DNA from: Lutraria lutraria
Taxonomy: Eukaryota; Mollusca; Bivalvia; Venerida; Mactridae
Direction of reading: 5' to 3'
Assembly: GCA_964023205.1 (NCBI GenBank)
Contig: OZ026841.1
Coordinates: 28,782,399-28,846,398, forward strand
Length of the DNA stretch: 64,000 nucleotides
The translations under genes were made by a program, and so were the position numbers. Under the pieces are notes generated by a model. The model was not told the origin of the DNA, did not search any database, and saw nothing but the letters and a program-made list of their open reading frames with translations. Position 1 is the stretch's first letter; each line of letters opens with the position of its first letter. Below are positions 42,301-54,300 of this stretch, piece by piece.

Positions 42301-45300
42301 AAACTTAACATCAAATCACAACATTGTTCAAACATTACCTGAACTCCGGCAAACTGAATGATTCAAAAAGAAAAACAATCGTGATACAACAGTGTAGAAA
42401 AAAATCAAACAGAGACAAACATGTATCAGTACTACTACTGTCTATACAAAATGTTAGGTCTATATTGAGAACATGCAGCAGGTTTACATCATGTCAAAAT
42501 ATAAACATGTCAGTTCATGACATTTATGTATCACCATATAACAGCAAAAATTCAAATCACAACATTTATATGTATTCAGTTTGTTCAATCAAGTAGGCTG
42601 ATGTTCTAATATCTATAATGCATCCAAAAACGGAATACAGTCCAAGCTCAACGAGCAGAGTGATCAATTAGTACAAACCACATTGACACTGCATGCAGCC
42701 CAAACAATGTCATAAAACTACTTGCACCAGATTATAAAAATGTTGGTGAAACCATATGCAGGCACAAACATACATGTGACAGACTGCAATAGACACTAAA
42801 CAGGAGAACTTGTTTGATAGGTCAGTCCGATAAAGTCAATCTTAACTCATCGGCTGTCTGGCAACTTTACTTTGCCTCATGTATACACATTTATACTTGT
42901 TTATTTAATTTGATCGAATGTCCAGCATATTTTTTTGCTTTTCGCGTAGTCTGATTCGACGTCTAAATGAATTCAATCCTCACAGGGCTCACCTTTAGAT
43001 GATTTTTTAATGTCTCACTTAAGTTATACCGGTGATCAAATTTGTTTGTTTGCTTAGTGTTGTTTTATTGCGCATCAACTACAAATGGTCATATAGCGCG
43101 CAATTATAATCTTATTTAGACATGTGAGCTTGATAAGCAAAATTAAAATGCTTTCTGAAAATTTTATGGTACTTACACAGCTCCTAAGTGTTCATCATTA
43201 CAAACATCAGCAGTGTCGAAATTAACACGAAATTCGTGAAGTTGTAAAGTATACTGAGTGCTTGGCATTCCATTTAGATTGAGAGCAATCGTGACGTCAT
43301 CACCAATGTTTTTCTGTGTGAATGTTACAGTACCTGTCACACCTGTCATATCATATACGGCCCTTAGTGTAGTCTGCGCACTGGACAGGCTTGCTGAAAT
43401 GGAGATATCACAATAAAACAAAATATGAAAAAACAACCCCTATCAATTATCTATTTATTGTAATTCATGAAGTGATCATAACATAATTATTATGCAAGAC
43501 AGGGCCGTCATTCAGCCCCTCCCTCTCTTCAATGTATACGACATAAATTTCACTCCAATTTTCTGAAAAATTTCCCTTCCAGACAAACTTTATCGTATAT
43601 TGATTTTCATTTTATACAACTATAATACTACATAAGTGTCCTTCACCTTGTATTGCAGCAGCTGTTGTAAGTTATAACCTTTGCAAAGTAAATAAATTAT
43701 GCGACTGTATAACAGATAGTATTGTTGTTAAAGACAAAATTCCCCTTTTCTTCCAAACAACGTAAAATGCCCCCACTTGTGGGCGGGCCCCTGGCCCCTA
43801 AAATGTACTTAGGGCCCTGCAAGAATAGTTCAAGAGAATTGGGATGATGACGCCTTAATGATATGCTTTTATTTCTATATAATGTCACAATGACAAAATT
43901 TACAGGCAGAGGTAGAGCTAGTTCTTTTCAAATATCATTAATTTATCGGCACTCTTATGTGAAGGTGAACTGGTGAACAAAGAAAATGGTTGAATGGGCG
44001 TGTACAAAAAATATCATAATAGGGCATAAAGAGAAGTCCTTGTTTTTCTTAATCTTTGTATCAAAAGAAAATAAGAGACGTGATTATGACAAATTTATGT
44101 GCGTGTGTTTATACCATTATAATAATGTCAATAAAATCTGAAGTTTTACATTCTAATACATAATACAGGGCTGTAAGACTTTATTTATAATTTTATTTGT
44201 TTGTCCTTTACCGACCAAGTATTTTACAAATGGGATGATGATAAAAAAATATCTGAGTTTGACCTTAATGTACCTAGCATAAATTATACACAGCAGGGTT
44301 CACAATAACCAACTGCAGGCCAATTTAGCCGCTTAGAAACGACGGAGAGCCGGTTAGAAATCTCAAAAGTTTAAAAATAGTGCTGGAAAAATGCATGGAC
44401 CCCAAATTCAGGCCTGTTAGTCTGGGTCAGTTGGCCACAAACTTATTGAGAACCCCGCACTGAGCCATGTTTAAAGGCTATAAAAGTGTACAATGACCAG
44501 AGGATGAGCTGAAGACAGCTCAAAAGCAGCTGACAGAAAATAAACTTGAAGACATTTAAATAATTATACAATAAAATTGTTTTGGGAATTTTTCGGGCAA
44601 GCTCACACACTTTTAAAACCAGAGATCTCGGGAAATAATGTATATACATGTATGATTCATTTGATTGGCTAATTAAAAGACACTGCATGACTGGTAAAAA
44701 TACTAATGAATCATAAATATATGTGGCGTTTGTCCCATCAAATAAATCAATGCTATACAACAAACACTATTAAGTCAGTCATTTATTATCTTTTTATATC
44801 TTTTATGAAGGCTGACTTCTTTACACATAATGTATAGTCATTTTATGAAAAAGGAGTTCTAATTCCATGGAATAACAGACTATTCCAAGACTGCTTTTAC
44901 CAGCATGAAAAGATCAATTCCTTCTTTGTTTGTAATAACATTTCTTTTTTTTGCAAATCCTCGTCTTTTTGTTACTAGCTGGGAAAAGTAAAACTTGTTT
45001 GCATGCACTGCAATATTTTATTTAACTGCATTTAATATATAATTATGTTATCCATTAATTTTCTTAGTTGCTCAGTTCAACTAGATGGTGATAATATTAT
45101 CAATCTAAACTTAAATTACAATTGTGTCAGAAATATAACAGATCACCATACAGTCATGTAATATATTACCTGGTAATTGGTATTTGAGTGAACAAAAAAT
45201 ATTTGTATGATTTATGGTAACTGATGATAATTAGAGTTATCGTAATGCTATAAAAAACAAACAAAAATAAGTTGACAAAAATAAAATATGTAGTCTATTC

Positions 45301-48300
45301 TGCATTTATATAAGCGGTCATCTCCGAATAAAGGCCATCCTGTGAACAAAGGCTGTGCTCTTAAAACCCTTCATTTATTATTTGAAACAAAATGACCTCT
45401 GGATAAAGGTCACCTGTCATTAAAAGTCACATAATGTCTTTCCCAAGGGTGTCCTTTGTTTACACATTAAGACTGTATGTACAAACAAATTGGGTTTGGG
45501 TGACTCTAGGGTTAGGGTAAGGACTCTTTGTTCAACCGGAGTCACTTAAAAAAATGTCCATAAGTGGATTTATGTGGCTAAAATCGGGTTTATGTGGCTA
45601 AATTTTATCAAATTTTTACATGGGAAAGCCACTTAAGTATCCTATCATTAGTAAGTCTGTGTGCAAAAATATACACATTATTCATACTTAAACGTTTGCA
45701 GAATAATAAAACAGGTTGTATTTTATCATTTTCATAGTATTCTATAAAAATTAAACAATGATTGATCTATGCAATTAAGTTTTAAGATATGGCCTAGCTG
45801 TCTCAAAATAAATTCAATAGTTAATATGAATGTAAATAGTGAATACTTTCCGATATCAAGACCTAGTGATAAGTTTGCATTCTTTCATGAAATACATAAA
45901 ATGTGATTAACATAAAATTATCATGGTTATAAAATTTAATACAGTAGATGTAATAGATAATGATATTATGTAAGAGTTTTCTTCTTAGCTATAAGGTTTG
46001 CACAATGTTCACAAGACTATGATCAATCACTAAGTAAGATGTCTGTGACTTGAGTGACTATAATCATCTCAACAGAGATAAAAAAACTTAATAAATATGT
46101 TTTATCATTTATCTACTGTTTAATGACCCATTCAACAGCTATATACTTCCTTCAGAGCAGCCATAGAGAAAGGGGAGATAATTAAGATAAAGAAGAACAG
46201 GGAACTTATATCTGTACTTTTTTCGAATAGTTCTTCCTGATCCTTTATAATGCCAAACTTGTAAAGCACCGATACTAATCCTACTTGTTTCTTTTGATTT
46301 TCTTAACAGAGTATTTGGCTCAGTAGTTGGGATGGGGACATTGAAAAACGTCCCTAAAATATTGAAAGACCGAGCCAAGATTTGAACCCACCCTAAATGG
46401 GCCTTTTTCCAAATATTGGGAAGGGGCTTTATAGTCGTCAATTTTTTTAAATTCAAGCACGCTTTTTGGCCAAGTTGGGAGATGGTTAGAGTCCAAGTTA
46501 GACATCTGAATTAAAAAAAAATTGTGTTTTTTTTAAATTCTTTCACCAAATTGGGAAAAAAAGAGCCTTTTTGTAATTGGGAAGTCACCGAATTTCGCCC
46601 TCTAATGAGTGTCATAGAAGGAAAAAACTTGCCCTGTCACAATCTTTTGTTTATAAATGTTTCATCAATAATACCACATTATGTAGGGTGACATCATTAA
46701 TTAGCACATAGCACATCTCTCTAATCATATATACCGTATAATATATACATGTATCGAAAATTAATAATTAATTTACAAACATCCTCATAGGATTGTCTAT
46801 GATACAAATATATAGCATGACGGTAAGTTTATCAAAACTACCTTTAGGGCAGTAAATATTACATGTACATGATGATTTCACTCTCTTATAAATACGATGA
46901 GATGAAATACAGTCATAATGATGATTAACCAAGTAATTAAATAATTGATTACAGTACATATAGGTGCAGTATGCTATATACAGTAATTGATTTAATTATA
47001 TTGGCTGTGATATTAACCAGCCCGATTAGCTCAGTTGGTAGAGCATCTGGCTTGCAGAAGTAAGCAAAAGGTTGTGGGTTCGAGTCCTGCATTTGGTACA
47101 TTAATTTCCTCCTGTAACATCTGCATGTGAATCGAAATTTATTACTCAATAGATATATATATATAATAAAATTAACTAGTAATTTGGTGATCTAAAGTAG
47201 ACTTTTTCAGATAGTTCACACAGCTGACATAATGTATAATTGTATAATATAGTAAAATCTCACCAAATAATCAATCTCAATAATCACTGGCAGCCGATTC
47301 AAGGGAGGGGCTACCCCCAGGCGTACATCCCCTTAAAGTTCCCAACCATACATAGAAATGAAATATCATTTTAATGCAGTAGCATTCAATTAATATTCAA
47401 TTCTGAAGCGCTCTGATCTTTCAATTTTTCATTCATAACCAGCTAAATTGATCCTGCACTTTAATAGTTATATAATGCATGTGCTATGCATTCACAGTAC
47501 CTGCACCCTCCCACTGCACACTACTTTCCTAAATATTATTTAGCCTGTAATCCTGGATCCGCCTCTGATAATGATACCATGGCATCCCAATGATCCCATT
47601 ATAATGACTACTTATTTTCAGATCAGTTTTCAATATATTTCCTCTGTGTATCACAGCTTGGCCTCAATATTAATATCAATGATCCAAAAAATGGTGTAAA
47701 TTTATATCAAGTTTTTGCAATGTACATGACATTGTACATGTATGTAAGCTATAAGTGGCAAACACAGTTACACTGGACTTTTGATTGATTTATATCATGA
47801 CATCCACGTAACATGTTAAAGTGATTTAGTTAACTGAATAACTTGTGACAGATGATTTACATAAACGTATACAGTGATTGACAAGTGAACGTACTCAAGA
47901 CTCTTATCATATTGCAACATTTCATATCAATTATCTTAACTAGGAGAGCCTTATTAAAACTGACATAGGAATCATCAAGACCAACAGACAATCTGAGAAA
48001 CTTTCATTAAGACTTGATTAAAAAATGATGTCTCTCAAGCATCATGCATCAATTAAGGTTATGACATGGTGACCTAATTTTCCCCCCTAGATAAACCACG
48101 TTCCAACTTGTCCAAGATAATCATTGGAAAATAATCTGAGAAGGTTTGATGAAGATCCAATCAAAGCTGTGGACATAGAGTGTTTACAAGGTTTTCCTGT
48201 GACTTGACCGGATGATCTGAAGTTTTACCCCAATGACCTTTGTTTGAACATCATAGCCCAAGATATGACAGAGTCATACTGAAAATGTTTGATGAAGATC

Positions 48301-51300
48301 CAATCAATACTGTGACCTTCAGAGTGTTAAAAACCTCAAATGTTGATACCCGACACGACCGCAGACATTTACTAAGCTTTATAGCTCACCTTTGCTCAGG
48401 TGAGCCAGACATTTGCCATGCATTTTAGTATTATTACCCTGATGAGTCTAATGATGAAACCTGGTGAGTCGACTACAGTAGCGCTAATGCACTGACCTGT
48501 GTTCTTCTGCTCGGGGCATAATGAGTATTTGCAGGAACTACTTACAAAATGGAAGTTATAAGCAATAACATAATGTGATGTCACCGTATGGTACACACTG
48601 GAGTCAAGCGTACTTCAACATAGTATTTCATTGAATAATTAGTGTTATTGACGAAAGCACAAGAATAGAAATGGTATAACGTATTCATTTTACTTAACTA
48701 AACACATTTTTTAATAACATACAACCGATATGGTTGTTTTGACATTTTTTATCCTAAGACCTTCCGCGTAACTATATTTTAGCGTATGTATAACTATCTA
48801 AATGTGGATAGTAATCAGTTCCGTGTATTATAAGACGTTAGACGAACGTAGTGACGTCACGCTTATATATATGTATAGAACGGTCGACTATTAAATAATA
48901 TAATACTTAGGTAATGTTGATTATTTTTCATTATATATATATATATAGCGAAAAGTTTAAAATTCACGATACCAGCTGTATATCATTGAAGGAAAGAATG
49001 TTCCGGATTCATTACTAACTTTATTTCTTAATAAAAATCAATAGTTGTAAAATAAAGCTAGATCACATTTTAAAATCTGTTCATTAAATGACAGTCTGTG
49101 AAATTAAGGTTTGAAATAAGGTTGCCCGAAACAGAAATTTTAGCCTCTTTTGCTTTGATTTATTAATGAAAATTTGGTTGTCTGAATCAATATTTTGGTT
49201 GTCCGAATGAAAAATTGGTTGTCCCGGACAACAGGACCACTGCTAATTTTGCAGACTGAAATGACCCCCAACCAAATGTATCCATAACACACTTAATCAT
49301 TTATAATTCTTGGAAATGACAAATAAATTTTATAATGAATTTGAAATGGCAAAAAAATCCTTAAAAAAATCATTTGATTGCATTCTGTATAAATTTGTAA
49401 ACATGAGAGGACATTAAATTAATAGTCAGGAAAACTCAGTACGACCATTTAACAGGGCTCGACACTTAAACAGTGGTTCGCTAGCCCGAGGCTACCTTAT
49501 AATTTTCTCCAAGGACTACCTTAGACGTTTTAAGCCTAGGTATCCCATCAGGCTATCTAAAATTTCGGTTACCTGAATTCTATAAATTTAAGTAAATCAA
49601 ATAATAAAGCTTACAAACTTTTGTTAGGTCGGATGTGATGTAACCTGTATAACTTTGTTCAATATATTTGTGACAATCTGACATTCATACTTGTCTTGTA
49701 TTCTAATAAGTGCACACGATAGGCATTGAAATATAAAATGACCAACATGTGTTTTTTATGTATTCAAATGAAGACTACCTTTACAAATACCTATTTGCAA
49801 GGACTTCCTCATTTTCTATGCTAGTAGTCCTGCCGACTACCTCTTGAAAAAGTTAGTGTCAAGCCCTGCATTAGTTATCATGTATATATACATGTATATT
49901 AATTACTAGATGTAAACCAGAAACACTGACTTCTAGATAAGGAAACAATTAATGGCCATTTAAGTAGTTTCATACAAACACAGAACAAACCACTATCAGT
50001 CTGATTATAATCAAATAAGTCACAACTTAATGACCGGAAATCATTTGAATATGTCCTCCCCACCTTTCCTAACATGAATATAAACAATGATGATAAATAA
50101 TAATAAGAAAAATAACACTTAATAAAATACTTGAGTAAAACTTGATACTGCATGATCGACTGTAAATGTACATGAGTATACATGTCAATAATAAAGCTAT
50201 TCAGGCAACAGTAACTGTTACAATGCTCTTGATATAAAGTCACTGGTATTGTTTAAGTAACTTGTATTATCTATTTATAAGCTGCATACAGAGGATCTTA
50301 AACATGTCACATACTTATCTACTAGTGGTCCAGGTCGTATTTTATACTTAATCAAATAGAAGAACATTACAGAGTGGGGAAAAAAAATTTTCTTTCATCA
50401 AATGATTATATAAAATGAAGAAGTATTTTCATCATTCTTTATCATAGCAGCTCGTACAAATCAACTTTAATATCAAGTTAAAAATAATTAACTCAATATA
50501 TAAGTTCCTTTCATTAACTAAAGGTAATTTTACTATCTCACTCTGACATTCCCAATGCCAAATATGGATATTTATTCCCAATTTCATGATTAAATTCCCA
50601 AGCCAAAGCATAAATAATCTTTGCCAAGTATCAAAGGGACTGTGTTTGACTGTGCAATGGCTTCAGGAATGACAAAGATTTTACTACATGCAATTACGAA
50701 TTCAGTTAATTTTATTAGTACCCAACATAAAACTCAAATGAATCAACATAATATTACATCAATACATCTATTGTTTTAGAGATTTTTTTCCTAACAATAT
50801 CCCTTTGTGTCGCGAACATTTAGTGCCAATTTTACAAAATTCACAACTCAAAAATTCAAAATTTTCCAAGATACTTTTTCCCAGAAATTAAAGGCATGAT
50901 TTGTGTTTTAAATAGAATTATTACTATTTAACCATCACAGGTCTGCATGATTGTATAGTGTTACTCTGTCATTGAAACTTATAGATCTGCAGAATGATAT
51001 ACATTGTATATTTAAACATGAATTTAAACAAGAAATTTATCTGTTGTTTAACGGCCCATTTGACTGCTCATATGGTCATCGAGGGCCGTCCCTGAGGGAG
51101 AGGGATATAAGATGGACAGGAGCCAGTGTAAATTTTCAAGCACTGATACTCACCTCACCCTTTTCCCTGTGATTTTCTAGACAGACGGTAACTTGGCTCC
51201 GTAGTCGGGATGGGGACCCCAAAAATTAGTGTCTCCGAAAATATTGAAAAGCGGGGCACGAAAGTGGCACGACCTTTCATTTAGTATTCAAATGCATTGA

Positions 51301-54300
51301 ACCAATTGATCATGACCTCATGCATCAACAAGAAAACATGAATTTTTTATTGATGGTGATTGAATGAAGCAAATTTTAAACATTAAACATGTATCTAGTA
51401 GAACACACAATGTTGTGACATACGAATGATACAAAATTTACAATGTTTCCGTTATGTGCATACATTCGTACTGATCTCCATAAAGATGTAGACTTGTTTC
51501 TCAATGTTGTAAATATATAAGCACATAAATCTTGTTAACAACTTTAACATACATATAACACTGTATTTAATACCCATATATATCAGTTTGTTGAACATAA
51601 AAAACGTCTTTATGGTTTGGACAGGGCGTACTACATCTTTTCACAGTCAGTGAAAGTTAAAGGTTTGAAATGTGGTTGCCCGAAACAGAAATTTTAGCTG
51701 CTTTTGTTGTGATTTATTAATGAAAATTTGGTTTTCCAAATGAAAAATTGGTTGTCCCGGACAACAGGACAACTGCTAATTCCGCAGACAGTTTTCAAAA
51801 CCCTTTTATAGGAGAAAGAAAAGCAATGTACCCTATAAGAATTTCGAACATCCACACAAGATCAAGGGGTTGTGTTACAGTACTTTATTAATAATTTCAG
51901 GTGGCTTCAAGTTCAGTGCTACGTAGATATACATGTATAAATGCATTCATCCACTTATCATTTAATTTAAATATGAATAGAAATAGACACATATAGGGTG
52001 AGTAGATTTTGGTGTAGAACTTATTATAATGCAGAATGAGTAACATAAAAAAATAGTTGAGCTCTGAAAAATGAAGAGTGTTGACTCATCCATACATTAG
52101 ACAGCAGATGCCGCCCAATGGCATCATTCTTGAAACTTAATTAAAGGGGCATGCGTCTTGGTGTTCATACACCAAAAATGCATTTAACACTTGGAAATTA
52201 CCAATTACATTTCATTTGTATAACCGCAAAGTCAAAAAAGAAAGTGCATTAAAAAAAACTCTATTACCCGCGCGTCAGTATAAAATTTGTACCGTATGTC
52301 AATTTGAATAAAATGTTGCCAGCCTTTTATTGACGACAACAATATATCTGATTTGTCTGAGAACATAACTGAGCACGCACTGGTTTGGTTAATATTGAAA
52401 TGTGTATTTTGAGTAAACTAGCGGGATATTTCATAAATATTTTACAGGGCTTTCATTAATTGATTTATAGGCATTAAAATGATAACAATTTGATTGCTAT
52501 TCGAGATGCTTCTGTTCCAGGGCCTGGGCATGCCTCTTTTATACAGCAAGCGAATCAACGTCATCTTTCAGATTAATCAGTCTCCAGCAATTTTTTTGCC
52601 TGATTGGGAAAGGTACCAGTGGTTTACCAGACAAATTGGGACAAACTTGTGACATTTTAACTCATTAATTGGCAATATTTTTAATAAATTGGGAATTAAA
52701 AAAAAACATTCATATTGTTAGCTGCATGCTCTTCTTTAGTTTAAATTTCAACACTGAATGTTGCAGTAATTAAACATGAATGAAATAAAAAATAACCATT
52801 TTTTTACAACAAAAAAAATCAGCACAAGATTGGGAATTTCTTTCCATTGTAATTGGGAAAATGGTTTTTTTTTCAAATTGGGAAGGTACTGTTTACCAGA
52901 ACCACACAAAGAAGGGAAAAAATGCTGATTATTTGATAAATTTGAATATAATCATGAATGGGGACAAAATTAAGCTATTTTAAGAATCTCTTTCCAAAAT
53001 AACACACTAAAATTGAAGAAATTCTTAATCTTAAGGGTTTTCCTGTATGTATGGGGAAGGCACACTAGCCCTTGATATGGGAAGGCTCCCTTTACAGATT
53101 ATAACTAATATAATTATAATTAAGAAAACCCCTCATGTCAGTGTCTTAAGTGTATCATGAGTTACAAACATTACTTCACATTAATTGCTATATATATGTG
53201 ACCGAGGGCTGGGCTGAGGCGTCGGCTCCTGGATATGTGTTAGTGGGGAATAAGCTTGTTCTGCCGACCGCCCTGATTGTCTCCAACACCTTGGCTGCAC
53301 AGTGTCTTTGTTGTATATAAGGGTACCAACTGTGTATGTCTTGGAATCAATCACAACTATAGTCCCATTTAGTATTTTCATAATTATCTTTATTCATTCA
53401 CAGTTAATTAAAATTTCTATTCCAATAAATGTAGTTGAGAAACCAGATGACATAAATTTCAGATGTAACTTGTTTGAAGACTTAGCGAAGACTAACTTAA
53501 TATTAAATAAATAACAAAATAATCAATGAGAAAAGGGGCTGGACCCTTTATAAATTTTGACCAGTAGAATTTCAGACTTAAAACATATTGGCAGGAAATA
53601 CTTAAATGATAACTTATAATAACTTATTGAAGCCATATAGCAGATTGACCTAAGTCTGCTTTGATAAAGCTTAAAACTAATTATCTAATCTAAGGTGATA
53701 AAACATAATTATCTATAGAAGTTAGAATTTGAAATATGTAAAATTGATTGGTGTGAAAAACTAATTGATTGACACACAGAACTTAAAACAAACATTACAT
53801 TTTTATGTGTCTAGCAATAACATTATAATTATAAAGAAATTTAATGATGAAAGGAAACGATTTTTGAAACCCATCTATTACTGTCAACCAAATCCGTTAA
53901 ACTGGAAAATCTAATGTGCACAAAAAAATAAGTTAGAATTAAATAATTAAGCTATATGTAAACTTGTAAAATGTATAATCCAAAAAGTGATAATGTAATT
54001 CTTCTATATGTTGAAATTGTTAAATATTATTTCAATATTATAACTTTGACAAATGTATATTTTTCAGTATGCCTAAATTCTACAGCCTCGTTTATTTGTT
54101 TTGTTTTATTGTAAAAACCTCATATTTGCATGTTTTGTACATGTAATTTGAGTGAATAAATGATATGATCTGTTCTGTTCTAAAAAACTTAATAGAAAGT
54201 AATTTTTATATAACAATATGAAATAATTCATTGAAATTAAAACATTTCATGGCATAGTTTTATACCTTGTTACATATAGCTGCTACAGGCTTGGCTTCAA

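Larger units (their letters stand above)
40391..43176 (-). other. CSRP-type gene intron 2
   Basis: Carries the 34-bp inverted-repeat element (40577-41082) and a SINE family A copy (41,758-41,935). The stretch 41,940-43,170 shows nothing recognisable. Confidence 0.7.

Noticed and set aside
43697..43888. 63-codon frame with PPTSGGILRCL
   Set aside because: Translation of the GGGCCCCTGGCCCC dispersed repeat that also occurs at 34.3 kb.
47020..47098. Functional tRNA gene
   Set aside because: A and B boxes are good but the anticodon arm does not pair; more likely a SINE head or pseudogene.
53181..53381. Possible exon in the GC-richer patch
   Set aside because: No acceptor/donor pair gives a frame fitting the CSRP-type gene, and the peptide resembles nothing.
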